Shown: positions 49,655-58,832, counted from the first letter of the stretch. The stretch: DNA of 64,000 nt from Vibrio chagasii (GCF_002954585.1 NZ_MSCI01000001.1:1116001-1180000), one strand, 5' to 3'. The notes: generated from the sequence alone by a model not told the origin. Program-made: numbers and translations.

Positions 49655-51234
49655 TGGAAACGCTACTAAGTAAAATCACCGATGCCGGCCTAGACCCCTC
49701 TTCCGTTTCAGGTGAAGAAGCAATCATATTCTGGAATCATATTCGCCAGCATGTTTCGACAACCAAAACCGAGCAAGCGCACTGCTATATCATTAGTTCG
49801 GAATATCGCGCTGAACTCCAGCAAACCCAAACCAGTATCGAAGAACTTAGACTGGCACTCAATCTATTAAATTTGCCAACAGATATAGAAGATATTCTGA
49901 CCGTAAAAACCAGCCTAAGTGATCGCTTGGTAGAAGTTGGGGATTACACTTCGGCACTTAATGAGTTCGTTAGCTCATCATCCATCGCCGTTGAACATGG
50001 CTATATCGATGAATACGTCATGGCAATTCTAGGTATGGGAAACCTGTGTGACGCTTATGGCGACCACAACCGAGCTCTCCGCTACTACCAGAAAATCAAC
50101 AGCATTGACCATGCGATAAGTAGTCGCTCACTTCGTCTTAAGTTCAAGCTTCATATGGTGGCGAGCCTAGTTCTACTGAATAGGATTACTGCAGCGAGTG
50201 ACCTGCTCAATGAGTGTGAAGAGCTCAGCATTCTGGTCAGCGACAAACTACTGACTGCTCAAATATTGCTATACCAAGCAAAAGTGTTACGTGCAAAGAA
50301 GAAGTATCACGAAGCACTGCGTTGCCTGTCTCAGATTCAATACTCTGCGAACAACACGCAAGCAAGTTGGTTAGCAACCATGACACGTCTCGAGCTCGCT
50401 CATTGTTTAAGTGCAATCGGCAAGCAAGAATACGCCAGCATGATCTTATCGAGTACAGACAAGCGCATGAAGGTTTACTCATCCCCAGTACTCGCTAAAC
50501 GATTTTATGATTCACTAAGCGACGTGTGCATGAATCAAGGACGTTTTCAGGAAGCACTAAGCTACGAGAAAAAAGGCTACCGAATTGAGACGGATCTAAT
50601 GAAACAGATCCCGATCAGTGAACTGGGAGCCAGCCAGCTTCGTCGCCTATCGAGATTCGAGCTGCAACTTAAACTCATCCTCTCTGAGCAAGAAAACCGA
50701 GAGCTAAAAGAGACAACCGAACAGCACAAAAACGCGGTAGCACAGCTACAGCAGGATGTGTTCACCGACCCATTAACCGGTTTGCACAACCGCCGGTGGT
50801 TAGATGTGAAGCTAAAAGACATGCTGTTACACGACACCTCTTTCGCACTCATGGTTGTCGATATTGATCACTTTAAGTCGATCAATGATGAACTGAGCCA
50901 CCTAGTGGGTGATAAAGCGATTGTGAGTGTTTCTCAAGAGTTAAGGTCGTACTTCAAGTTCCGAGGCGCTTCCTGTGTCAGATTCGGTGGAGAAGAATTC
51001 CTAGTCATTCTTGAGAATACCGACATGGCAAAAGCAGAAATGCACTCAGAGAATTACCGTGAACGCATTTTTCAATTTGGTTGGCACGAAATACTCGGTG
51101 AGCGTGGCTTAACAGTCAGTATTGGTATCACGATGCATCGTGAGGGAGAGAATACACAGCGTACCTTCTATCGAGCAGACAAAGCCTTATATCGTGCAAA
51201 AGCAAACGGTCGAAACCAAGTCTGCACTGAGTAG
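49654..51234 (+). CDS. TPR-diguanylate cyclase
   Basis: 526 residues from ATG 49654, which overlaps the previous stop (TGATG), so the two genes are translationally coupled. TPR-like repeats at about 75-320 (ALNEFVSSSSIAVEHGY, HNRALRYYQKINSID), coiled coil at about 325-365 (LILSEQENRELKETTEQHKNAVAQL), GGDEF domain from DPLTGLHNRRWLD with active-site GGEEF at 445-449 and YRADKALYRAKANGRNQV near the end. No RxxD inhibitory site precedes it. Cytosolic synthesis of cyclic di-GMP, controlled by TPR contacts, perhaps with its degenerate sister. Confidence 0.9.
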   Translation: METLLSKITDAGLDPSSVSGEEAIIFWNHIRQHVSTTKTEQAHCYIISSEYRAELQQTQTSIEELRLALNLLNLPTDIEDILTVKTSLSDRLVEVGDYTSALNEFVSSSSIAVEHGYIDEYVMAILGMGNLCDAYGDHNRALRYYQKINSIDHAISSRSLRLKFKLHMVASLVLLNRITAASDLLNECEELSILVSDKLLTAQILLYQAKVLRAKKKYHEALRCLSQIQYSANNTQASWLATMTRLELAHCLSAIGKQEYASMILSSTDKRMKVYSSPVLAKRFYDSLSDVCMNQGRFQEALSYEKKGYRIETDLMKQIPISELGASQLRRLSRFELQLKLILSEQENRELKETTEQHKNAVAQLQQDVFTDPLTGLHNRRWLDVKLKDMLLHDTSFALMVVDIDHFKSINDELSHLVGDKAIVSVSQELRSYFKFRGASCVRFGGEEFLVILENTDMAKAEMHSENYRERIFQFGWHEILGERGLTVSIGITMHREGENTQRTFYRADKALYRAKANGRNQVCTE

Positions 51235-51249
51235 TTAGATAGTTAAAGT

Positions 51250-51276
51250 AGTGCCGAACCAATCATGCTCGGCACT
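51250..51276. other. Hairpin after the TPR-GGDEF gene
   Basis: AGTGCCGA / TCGGCACT stem with an 11-base loop and no T run; a weak candidate for a processing or Rho-dependent end. Confidence 0.4.
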
Positions 51277-51330
51277 ATCCAATTGCAAAACAATCACTTG
51301 CTTCGAGCTTTATCTATTAATGAAAAGACG

Positions 51331-52233
51331 TCATTGATAGAAGAACAAAGATATTCCTCCTACTGCGGCAAGCGTGCCTATGAGACTCTGCTTTGAGACC
51401 TTTTCCCCTTTCAACGCATAGATCACCAGAATAAAGACCGGGCTGGTCGCTATCAATGTTTGAGCAATCGCGGGATTAGCATTTTTTAAAGCGATTTGTT
51501 GCAACCAAAGCGCGAGAAACGTCCCAACAAAAATGGCGCTGAGTAACCATAGCTTGTCGAGTTTAGTCATCTCCCATAAATCCCTTTTGATTAATGAGTA
51601 AGGTTTACGCTCAACAAAAGGAATAATCATCATCACCACAAACACGCCGATTGTCAGGCGAATCAACGCCCCCAACAATGGTGGGATATCACCGCTAACC
51701 AAAGCGTAGTGAGAAATGACTACACCTGAAGCTTGGCACACACTTGCTACTAGCCCGTATCCAATGCCGCTCCATTGCGTTTGGTTAGTTGAATCATCAC
51801 TCACCGAATTAGATGGCTGAAACACCACAAAGGTCACCGCTAACGTGGTGATGACGACACCGAGCCAACTTTGCAGTGTCAACGCAGCACCCAAGAACAT
51901 CAACGCCAGTACGCCAGAAAGAGGCGGGGCTAAAGACTCAAGCAGCAGTGTCTTGTTGGCACCGATTCTTTTCAAAGCAGCAAAGTACGCGCTGTCACCA
52001 ATTGCGATTCCAATAAAGCCTGAAATCGCCAATATCCAAAAGTGATTAGCACTCAGTTCAAAATCGGGCATTGGGATAAGCGGCATCACAAGCAGCATCA
52101 TGACTGAAGCAACCAAGCCCTTGACGATATTGAGCTGCATTGCTGAGAAACGATGCCCAAATTGCCCATAAATCCAAGTCGCACACGCCCACACGATAGC
52201 AGCACCGATCGCCGCTATTTCACCTATATACAT
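51331..52233 (-). CDS. EamA/DMT-family transporter
   Basis: 300 residues, ten hydrophobic helices in two EamA repeats. First half: AAIGAAIVWACATWIYGQFG, GFIGIAIGDSAYFAALKRIGA, LESLAPPLSGVLALMFLG. Second half: SVCQASGVVISHYAL, LWLQQIALKNANPAIAQTLIATSPVFILVIYALKGE. Start ATG 52233 follows AAGGAT. Substrate unknown. Single gene facing away from the DUF3302/HlyD pair. Confidence 0.88.
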   Translation of the reverse strand: MYIGEIAAIGAAIVWACATWIYGQFGHRFSAMQLNIVKGLVASVMMLLVMPLIPMPDFELSANHFWILAISGFIGIAIGDSAYFAALKRIGANKTLLLESLAPPLSGVLALMFLGAALTLQSWLGVVITTLAVTFVVFQPSNSVSDDSTNQTQWSGIGYGLVASVCQASGVVISHYALVSGDIPPLLGALIRLTIGVFVVMMIIPFVERKPYSLIKRDLWEMTKLDKLWLLSAIFVGTFLALWLQQIALKNANPAIAQTLIATSPVFILVIYALKGEKVSKQSLIGTLAAVGGISLFFYQ

Positions 52234-52482
52234 TTGTATTTATCCTTGTGGTTATGTGCATCATGCATATTTTAACGATCACTATTAAGTCTGTATGACA
52301 AATAAGATAACAGAAATAACTCAATACATTAGAGATGTGACTTTATGGGTTCCAATAATGACATCGCTCACATTAGAAGCAAAAACACATTATTTATAAC
52401 TCGTTAAATCACATTGATAACAATTACTTGGATGATAGCCTACTATATTTATAACTAATATCTAACATCACAAGGATCTGTT

Positions 52483-52878
52483 ATGTTTTTAGACTACTTT
52501 GCGCTCGGTCTGCTGATTTTCGTAGCCTTAGTCATCTTCTACGGCATCATAGTCATTCACGATATTCCCTATGAAATTGCGAAAGGACGCAATCATCCTC
52601 ATCAAGATGCAATTCATGTCTCTGGCTGGGTTAGTCTTTTCACTCTACACACTATCTGGCCGTTTCTTTGGATCTGGGCGACGTTATGGCGCAAAGATCG
52701 TGGATGGGGCTTTGCCAAACTCGAAGAAGAGCAACATGACATTCACCACCGCGTTGATATTTTAATCGACCAAGTGAGCACTCTTCAGGAAGAAATCTCA
52801 CAACTCAAAAAAGCAAAGCCAGAGCAAAGTAACCAAGATGACGATCAAAATAAAGCTCAAGATCAGGAGGTTAAGTAA
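52483..52878 (+). CDS. DUF3302 inner-membrane protein (YiaW/YibI-like)
   Basis: 131 residues. Two hydrophobic helices at about 5-26 and 45-65 (HVSGWVSLFTLHTIWPFLWIWATLW), then a charged coiled coil (DIHHRVDILIDQVSTLQEEISQLKKAK) longer than in E. coli YiaW. DUF3302 genes are normally paired with a HlyD-like gene, as here, where the next start overlaps this stop (TAATG). AAGGATCTGTT precedes the ATG. Likely forms a small-molecule efflux or envelope-stress unit with it; not shown experimentally here. Confidence 0.87.
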   Translation: MFLDYFALGLLIFVALVIFYGIIVIHDIPYEIAKGRNHPHQDAIHVSGWVSLFTLHTIWPFLWIWATLWRKDRGWGFAKLEEEQHDIHHRVDILIDQVSTLQEEISQLKKAKPEQSNQDDDQNKAQDQEVK

Positions 52879-54008
52879 TGGATTTACTGCTGATAATGAC
52901 CTACGCGGCACTGTGTATCACCATTTTTAAGGTGTTCAACATTCCGCTAAATAAATGGACTGTCCCTACTGCTGTTCTTGGCGGTGTGATCATCATCGGT
53001 ACTTTGATCTTACTGATGAACTACAACCACCCTTTCACTCAGATTGGTAACCAAGTTTACTCAACAACGCCTATCGTTTCAGGGGTTAGAGGTAAAGTAA
53101 TTGAAGTGCCTGTAGAGGCAAATAAGCCTCTGAAAAAGGGCGATATCCTCTTTAAAATCGATCCTATTCCGTTCGAGGCTGAAGTCGCAAGATTAGAAGC
53201 GAAAGTAAAGGAAGCTAGCCAAGGTGCGCTAGGAATGGAATCTGATGTTGCTGAAGCTGAAGCTGCAAGAATCAAAGCCATTGCTGAGAGAGACAAAGCT
53301 CAACGTGAGTTCTCTCGTTATAAACGCGGTTACGACAGTGGTGCCTTTACTGAGCAACAACTGGATACTCGCAGACAAGCTTATAAAGCATCAGAAGCTG
53401 CCGTAAAAGTGGCAGATGCGACTTTAGAAAGAGCAAAAGTTGCTTTGGATTCTGAGATCGGTGGCGAGAACACAGCAGTATTAAGCCTATTAGCTGAATT
53501 GCGTAAAGCTCAATTTGACTTGGATCAGACCGTGGTTCGAGCACCTACCGATGGCTACGTGACTCAATTAGCCCTGCGCCCGGGTGTTATGGCGGTACCA
53601 CTTCCATTGGCTCCGGTGATGACCTTTGTTCACACAGAAGACCAGTTCTACACTGCAGCCTTTAGACAAAACTCGTTACAGCGCTTACAGCCAGGCTACG
53701 AAGCAGAGTTCCTGTTTAGAGCATTACCAGGCAAAGTCTTCAAAGGACGCATTGAAGAAGTGATTCCAGCCATCGGTGAAAGCCAATTTCAAGCGAGAGG
53801 TGCGCTACTGGGTACAGAGGCATTGCGAACTAGTGGCCGTGTGTTTGTTAAATTGACCATTACTGATGACCTGTCTGATTTCCACTTACCTATGGGAACA
53901 GCAGTAGAAGTTGCGGTTTATTCAGATAGCTTCACTCACGTATCTATCATGCGTAAAGTACTTATCCGCATGAAGAGTTGGCAGAACTACCTATACCTAG
54001 ATCACTAA
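52878..54008 (+). CDS. HlyD-family membrane-fusion protein (YiaV/YibH-like)
   Basis: 376 residues. Hydrophobic N-terminal helices at about 3-20 and 28-50 (VPTAVLGGVIIIGTLILLM), biotinyl-lipoyl half-motif at about 60-95 (GVRGKVIEVPVEANKPLKKGDILFKID), long alpha-hairpin at about 95-205 (EAEAARIKAIAERDKAQREFSRYKRGYDSGAFTEQQLD), second lipoyl half VVRAPTDGYVTQLALRPG, then the beta-barrel. A periplasmic adaptor without an ABC or RND pump in the window. Translationally coupled to the DUF3302 gene. Confidence 0.9.
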   Translation: MDLLLIMTYAALCITIFKVFNIPLNKWTVPTAVLGGVIIIGTLILLMNYNHPFTQIGNQVYSTTPIVSGVRGKVIEVPVEANKPLKKGDILFKIDPIPFEAEVARLEAKVKEASQGALGMESDVAEAEAARIKAIAERDKAQREFSRYKRGYDSGAFTEQQLDTRRQAYKASEAAVKVADATLERAKVALDSEIGGENTAVLSLLAELRKAQFDLDQTVVRAPTDGYVTQLALRPGVMAVPLPLAPVMTFVHTEDQFYTAAFRQNSLQRLQPGYEAEFLFRALPGKVFKGRIEEVIPAIGESQFQARGALLGTEALRTSGRVFVKLTITDDLSDFHLPMGTAVEVAVYSDSFTHVSIMRKVLIRMKSWQNYLYLDH

Positions 54009-54060
54009 GCCCGGCATATGTTGGTCAAGAACTGACTTAACACTTTGTTAATATGAATGA

Positions 54061-54090
54061 AAAAGCCAGACCTGATCTGGCTTTTTTGTT
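54061..54090 (+). terminator. Terminator after the HlyD-like gene
   Basis: AAAGCCAGA-CCTGA-TCTGGCTTT followed by a T run. Confidence 0.88.
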
Positions 54091-54167
54091 GCTTGATTAA
54101 CCACAAACCACGGATTTTTACATCATATAAACGTATCTGGATGGAATTTTAGACATCTAGACACTTA

Positions 54168-54199
54168 CCTTCCCTTATGGAAGGGTTCTACTGTATAAT
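54168..54199 (+). promoter_or_regulatory. Probable promoter and operator of the ECF operon
   Basis: A perfect TATAAT (54194-54199) lies about 110 bases before the first ECF gene. Just upstream, where -35 contacts would be, sits the palindrome CCTTCC-CTTAT-GGAAGG (54168-54184), a good operator candidate. No -35 match is seen, suggesting an activator or repressor at the palindrome. Confidence 0.5.
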
Positions 54200-54310
54200 G
54201 CGCGCCTTATTTTTTATATTTGCCTAAAAAACGATCTCGATGAGATACCTATTAGAAATGGCGAATATACGTTCTTTGTTATTTTTATCTTTCAGTATTT
54301 GAGGTTACCT

Positions 54311-54859
54311 ATGAACTTTTCAGCTAAAACGGTGGTTGTGATTGCCATTGGCGCAGCACTGTATGGCATTGGTGGTTTACCTATGTTTGGTGTCCCAGTG
54401 TTCGCTAATACAACATTAAAACCAGCAATGGCGGTGTTAGCACTGTTTTCTGTTTTGTTCGGCCCAATTGTAGGTTTCTTAGTAGGCTTCATTGGCCACT
54501 GGGTAACAGACCTATTCGCAGGCTGGGGGGTATGGTTAACTTGGGTATTGGGCTCAGGTATTGTAGGTATGATCATCGGTTTATTCCCGATGTTGACCAA
54601 AAACCGCCTTCAGCAAGGTGAGTTGCCTATGAAAGACTTCGCGCTGTTTGTGGTACTTGCCCTTGCCGGTAATGTGGTCGGTTACGGCTGTTCAGCATTC
54701 CTAGATACCATCCTTTATGCAGAACCGTTTACTAAAGTCTTCACTCAACTGTCTATCATTGCAGCGGGTAACACCGTTCTGATCGCTGTTGTTGGCTTGC
54801 TGATCCTTAAATCAGTCGCTAAACGCAACAAACAAAGCCGTAACCTGACTGAGGCATAA
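54311..54859 (+). CDS. ECF transporter substrate-binding (S) component, UPF0397 type
   Basis: 182 residues from ATG 54311 (TTGAGG upstream). Five to six hydrophobic helices. The start [22 protein letters not shown] carries the Ala-x3-Ala-x3-Gly pattern by which S components dock on EcfT, and [20 protein letters not shown] follows. Resembles the UPF0397 family that is encoded with its own A and T subunits. It would capture a vitamin-like small molecule; the ligand cannot be deduced from sequence. The ATPase gene starts seven bases after its stop. Confidence 0.85.
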   Translation: MNFSAKTVVVIAIGAALYGIGGLPMFGVPVFANTTLKPAMAVLALFSVLFGPIVGFLVGFIGHWVTDLFAGWGVWLTWVLGSGIVGMIIGLFPMLTKNRLQQGELPMKDFALFVVLALAGNVVGYGCSAFLDTILYAEPFTKVFTQLSIIAAGNTVLIAVVGLLILKSVAKRNKQSRNLTEA

Positions 54860-54865
54860 GCGATA

Positions 54866-56560
54866 ATGACTATAGCATTTTCGAACTTCTCTTTTAGATA
54901 TGAGTCGCTGGATAAACCGACGCTAAAAAATATCAATCTAAGGATAGAGAAAGGAGAGAAAATCGTCATTATTGGACCAAGTGGTAGTGGTAAATCTACC
55001 CTAGGTCAATGCCTTAACGGTCTGATTCCTCATGCTACCAAAGGTGAGGTGACTGGGTCTCTAGAGATCAACGGCAAGAACATCTCTGATTTTTCTATGC
55101 ACGACTATACCGAGCAAGTCGGCACAGTATTACAAGATACTGATAGCCAATTTGTCGGTTTGAGTATTGGCGAAGACATCGCATTCGCGCTGGAAAATCA
55201 GTTAGTGTCGAACATTGATATGTACCCTCTGGTTAAGTCGACAGCAAAAATGGTCGACTTAGCAGATATGCTTGATCGCTCGCCACATGATTTATCCGGC
55301 GGCCAGAAACAACGCGTGTCATTAGCGGGAATCTTAGTTGATGACGTTGACATCCTTTTGTTTGATGAACCTTTAGCTAGCCTTGACCCGAAAACGGGTA
55401 AAGCGACTATCGAAATCATCGACCAGCTTCATAAAGAAACCAACAAGACTATCGTAATCATCGAGCATCGCCTTGAGGATGTTCTACACCGCGATATAGA
55501 CCGAGTGATCTTGATGGAGCGTGGTGAAATTGTTGCGGACATGACACCCGATGAAATCTTAGCTTCTGAACTGCTTGAAACACACGGTATTCGTGAACCA
55601 CTTTATTTATCTGCTCTGAAGGCAGCGAAAGCACCTTTGACCAGTGAAGATAAGCTATCAAACCTCAAAGCTCTCGATTACAAGAGGTTCCGTCCTGCAG
55701 TTCAAACTTGGTTTGCAGAACGCCCGATTCCAGTTGCCGAGAAACAGTACCAGCCTTTGCTTGAGGTCCACGGTCTGACTTACTCTTACGATGGTGAAAA
55801 GAACGCTCTCGAAGACGTTAGCTTTAAGATCGGCAAAGGAGAATTCGTTTCAATCTTAGGCAAAAATGGCTCAGGTAAATCGACCATCACCAAGATTATC
55901 ATGGGTGTGATTGACGCAGATTCAGGCTCGTCGTACCTCAACGGTGAAAACCTGTCAGAGCTTTCTATCTTTGAAAGAAGCCAGAAAGTCGGCGTTGTGA
56001 TGCAGAATCCAAATCATATGATCTCTCATCATATGATTTTTGACGAAGTTGCATTCGGTCTACGTAATCGTGGGGTTACAGAGCAGGAAATCAAAGAAAA
56101 AGTTGAGAACGTTCTTGAGCTGTGTGGCTTGAGTAAGTTCCGCCACTGGCCAATTGAAGCACTGAGCTACGGGCAGAAAAAACGTGTAACGATTGCTTCT
56201 ATCCTAGTATTGGAACCTGAGCTTCTGATCTTGGATGAACCAACTGCTGGTCAAGATTACCGTAATTACACCTCAATGCTGGCGTTTATCCAAAAGCTTA
56301 ACCGCGAGTTAGGTATCACCGTCGTGATCATTTCACACGACATGCACCTCGTTCTAGAGTACACCACACGCTCAATCGTCATTGCTGACAGCAAGCTGAT
56401 TGCTAACGCAGACATGACTGAGGTGTTCAGCCAACCATCGCTTCTAGAGCGTGCAAATCTCTGTACCACCAGTATTTATGAACTCGCGACCATGATGAAA
56501 ATCGACGACACCAATGCATTTATGCAGTACTTCATCGACTACGAGAGAAGCTCGCTATGA
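54866..56560 (+). CDS. ECF transporter ATPase, two ABC domains fused (YkoD-like)
   Basis: 564 residues. First ABC domain: Walker A GPSGSGKST (37-45), signature LSGGQKQRVSLAG, Walker B ILLFDEPLASLDP. Second: Walker A GKNGSGKST (about 331-339), signature LSYGQKKRVTIAS, Walker B LLILDEPTAGQD with the switch HDMHLVLEY. It is an EcfA-EcfA' fusion, hydrolysing ATP to topple the S component. Lies between the S and T genes, overlapping the latter by four bases. Confidence 0.92.
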   Translation: MTIAFSNFSFRYESLDKPTLKNINLRIEKGEKIVIIGPSGSGKSTLGQCLNGLIPHATKGEVTGSLEINGKNISDFSMHDYTEQVGTVLQDTDSQFVGLSIGEDIAFALENQLVSNIDMYPLVKSTAKMVDLADMLDRSPHDLSGGQKQRVSLAGILVDDVDILLFDEPLASLDPKTGKATIEIIDQLHKETNKTIVIIEHRLEDVLHRDIDRVILMERGEIVADMTPDEILASELLETHGIREPLYLSALKAAKAPLTSEDKLSNLKALDYKRFRPAVQTWFAERPIPVAEKQYQPLLEVHGLTYSYDGEKNALEDVSFKIGKGEFVSILGKNGSGKSTITKIIMGVIDADSGSSYLNGENLSELSIFERSQKVGVVMQNPNHMISHHMIFDEVAFGLRNRGVTEQEIKEKVENVLELCGLSKFRHWPIEALSYGQKKRVTIASILVLEPELLILDEPTAGQDYRNYTSMLAFIQKLNRELGITVVIISHDMHLVLEYTTRSIVIADSKLIANADMTEVFSQPSLLERANLCTTSIYELATMMKIDDTNAFMQYFIDYERSSL

Positions 56561-57396
56561 ATGCATCAAAAGTAAAATTCGGCATCAACTACATTGATAC
56601 CAAATCACCGCTGCATGCATTAAACGGCATCACTAAATTTGCTCTTTTCTTAGCTTGGGTGACCGTTGTTTTAACGACATTCGACCTACGGTTAATCACG
56701 TTACTTATCCTAACGGGGCTTTATCTACTCAAGCTAACCAGAGTGCCAGTTAGGGTTTATAAGCCTCTGTTGCTAGGTACGGCCAGTGTGCTAAGCCTAA
56801 ATGCTTTGTTCATGTATCTGCTAGCCCCACAGCAAGGTACTGAACTCATTGGCAGCGAAACTTTATTGCTAACATTACCGGGTAACTACTCGTTGAGCCA
56901 AGAGACATTGTTTTACTTAGTGACCGTAACACTCAAGTACATGAGTATGTTTCCAATAGCGCTGATCTTTGTATTCACAACGCATCCGACTGAGTTTGCG
57001 GCTAGCCTTAACCGCATTGGTGTTCCTTACAAGATTGCCTACGCGGTCAGCTTAACGCTACGTTACTTACCAGAAGTTAAGAAAGATTTCGTCAACATCA
57101 TGCATGCCCAACAAGCTCGTGGTGTTGAACTTTCCAAGAAAGCACCACTTCTTGTACGCATAAAAAATGTTGCTAAAGTGTTAGGGCCATTGATTTTCTC
57201 AAGCTTAGATCGAGCAGATGAGATATCGAATGCTATGACGCTACGTGGCTTTGGCAGACACAAGTCTCGCACTTGGTATAGCTACGCACCATTAAAACGT
57301 ATCGATTTTATTTGTTTATTTATCATCGGTTTAATCGTGATATTGGCTATCGCAAAACGCATCCTTGAACCAGCTTTGTTTTGGTATCCATTTTAG
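56557..57396 (+). CDS. ECF transporter transmembrane (T) component
   Basis: 279 residues. About five hydrophobic segments, with the long coupling helices between them carrying the two Ala-Arg-Gly-type EcfT signatures: AQQARGVEL (about 183-191) and AMTLRGFGRH (about 227-236), which contact the ATPases. ATG overlaps the stop of the ATPase gene. Third and last gene of the operon; a 17-base-stem terminator follows. Confidence 0.9.
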   Translation: MNASKVKFGINYIDTKSPLHALNGITKFALFLAWVTVVLTTFDLRLITLLILTGLYLLKLTRVPVRVYKPLLLGTASVLSLNALFMYLLAPQQGTELIGSETLLLTLPGNYSLSQETLFYLVTVTLKYMSMFPIALIFVFTTHPTEFAASLNRIGVPYKIAYAVSLTLRYLPEVKKDFVNIMHAQQARGVELSKKAPLLVRIKNVAKVLGPLIFSSLDRADEISNAMTLRGFGRHKSRTWYSYAPLKRIDFICLFIIGLIVILAIAKRILEPALFWYPF

Positions 57397-57417
57397 TATC
57401 AGTTTAAACAACTAGTT

Positions 57418-57457
57418 AAAATGACACACCGCCCAATAGGGCGGTGTGTCATTTTAC
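57418..57457 (+). terminator. Terminator of the ECF operon
   Basis: Perfect 17-base stem AAAATGACACACCGCCC / GGGCGGTGTGTCATTTT with an AATA loop. Confidence 0.9.
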
Positions 57458-57609
57458 CCATCCACTTTTGAACAAAACTTAACCGAACAAACCGTAATCA
57501 TCGGGTTTTGGCGATAAACTGACCGTTTCCTTACATCTTTGGTTTGAATTCTAATTTAGAAGCTCTTAATATTCTGTTTACAGAATGTTGCTCGAAATAG
57601 AGATTTGTA

Positions 57610-58080
57610 ATGGCTCGAATTACCCAAGTACAGAAACTAGAAAACCAAAAGCACTACGATGAGATCGTACTAAGCCTTTTTCTAGCTGAAGGACATGAAG
57701 CACTAACTTATGCAAGGATTGCTCAAGAAATTGGCATTAGTTTAACGACGCTTCAGGGTTACTACCCATCAACTCGTGCTATCCGCTCCGTGTTACACCA
57801 ACACATGCTATCGATTGTTATAGAGAGTCTAGACTTCTCATCAGAGGAAGCGTTTGTTCAATCATGGCAAAACGCTTTAGATAACGAGCAATTCCGATAC
57901 GTGATCAAGTTAATGTTCTTTCATGCGTCTCAGGTTAAAAGCCCTGAAGAGTTCAATATCAGCTCAGATGGCGCATTTAAAAATAAAATGCTCGAGAGCT
58001 TTGGAACTGACTCCATTAGGATTATTGAAACGGTAGTAGGACGCTCTATGCTCTACCTTACGAACTTCCGACAGCACTGA
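57610..58080 (+). CDS. TetR-like regulator, tandem copy 1
   Basis: 156 residues. N-terminal TetR-type HTH at about 12-55: EGHEALTYARIAQEIGISLTTLQGYYPSTRAI, with GYYPS in place of the usual YYHF. The C-terminal half (about 60-156) is shorter than in typical 190-200 residue TetR proteins. A weak ribosome-binding site (AGAG) precedes the ATG. It follows the ECF operon and has its own terminator. Nearly the same sequence recurs at 58343-58813. Target unknown, possibly the ECF operon (inference). Confidence 0.82.
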   Translation: MARITQVQKLENQKHYDEIVLSLFLAEGHEALTYARIAQEIGISLTTLQGYYPSTRAIRSVLHQHMLSIVIESLDFSSEEAFVQSWQNALDNEQFRYVIKLMFFHASQVKSPEEFNISSDGAFKNKMLESFGTDSIRIIETVVGRSMLYLTNFRQH

Positions 58081-58099
58081 GCAAATACATCGTCAATTA

Positions 58100-58124
58100 A
58101 AAAGGGGCTTTAGAGCTCCTTTTT
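58100..58124 (+). terminator. Terminator between the two TetR-like genes
   Basis: AAAAGGGGCT-TTAG-AGCTCCTTTT (one G-T pair), ending in T residues. Confidence 0.75.
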
Positions 58125-58330
58125 CATACCTAAAACACGAGCCACTGAAGAGGGCAGCACAATTAGCACGTCCATTTTTATATTCTTTTATGGACAAGCT
58201 TATAAACTTTGTGATTAAAGCTAATTTGACGCCATTGCGTATAAATCTACCGTTATTAATTTGCTCACGGTGCCTTACATATCTGAATTTCCCTTACATA
58301 TTTAACCTTCCACCATATGAAATAGATCAC

Positions 58331-58336
58331 TATAAT
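58331..58336 (+). promoter_or_regulatory. -10 box placed for leaderless transcription of TetR copy 2
   Basis: Perfect TATAAT ends seven bases before the ATG at 58343; transcription from it would begin at or within a base or so of the start codon. A poor -35 (TTCCAC, 58308-58313) lies 17 bases upstream. No Shine-Dalgarno sequence is present. Confidence 0.45.
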
Positions 58337-58342
58337 TTCTGG

Positions 58343-58813
58343 ATGCCCAGAATTACTAAAGTACAGAAACTACAAAACCAAAAGCACTACGATGAGATCG
58401 TACTAAGCCTTTTTCTAGCTGAAGGACATGAAGCACTAACTTATGCAAGGATTGCTCAGGAAGTTGGCATTAGTTTAACGACGCTTCAGGGTTACTACCC
58501 ATCAACTCGTGCTATCCGCTCCGTATTACATCAACACATGCTTTCGATCGTTATAGAGAGCCTAGACTTCTCATCAGAAGAAGCCTTTCTTCAATCTTGG
58601 CAAAGCGCTCTCGATGATGAACAGTTCCGATACGTGATCAAGTTGATGTTCTTTCATGCATCTCAAGTAAAAAGCCCTGAAGAGTTCAATATCAGCTCTG
58701 ATGGTGTATTCCGAGATAAAATGTTCGAGAGCTTTGGAACTGACTCCATTAGGATTATTGAAACCGTAGTAGGACGCTCTATGCTCTATCTTACGAACTT
58801 CAAGCAACACTAA
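58343..58813 (+). CDS. TetR-like regulator, tandem copy 2
   Basis: 156 residues from ATG 58343, where similarity with copy 1 begins; the frame extends upstream through unrelated sequence and is not used. Differs from copy 1 at only a handful of residues (for example MPRITKVQKLQNQ against MARITQVQKLENQ; DGVFRDKMFES against DGAFKNKMLES). The helix-turn-helix is almost identical, so both should read the same DNA site. Recent tandem duplication; the upstream regions do not match, so the copies are likely expressed differently. Confidence 0.82.
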   Translation: MPRITKVQKLQNQKHYDEIVLSLFLAEGHEALTYARIAQEVGISLTTLQGYYPSTRAIRSVLHQHMLSIVIESLDFSSEEAFLQSWQSALDDEQFRYVIKLMFFHASQVKSPEEFNISSDGVFRDKMFESFGTDSIRIIETVVGRSMLYLTNFKQH

Positions 58814-58832
58814 ACGAGATACTCTCAAATAG

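Noticed and set aside
54200..54310. Vitamin riboswitch before the ECF genes
   Set aside because: The leader is short and AT-rich, with no TPP, cobalamin, FMN or preQ1 core motifs that I can recognise.
58190..58342. N-terminal extension of TetR copy 2 (51 extra codons)
   Set aside because: Similarity to copy 1 begins at ATG 58343; the extension has no counterpart and no ribosome-binding site.
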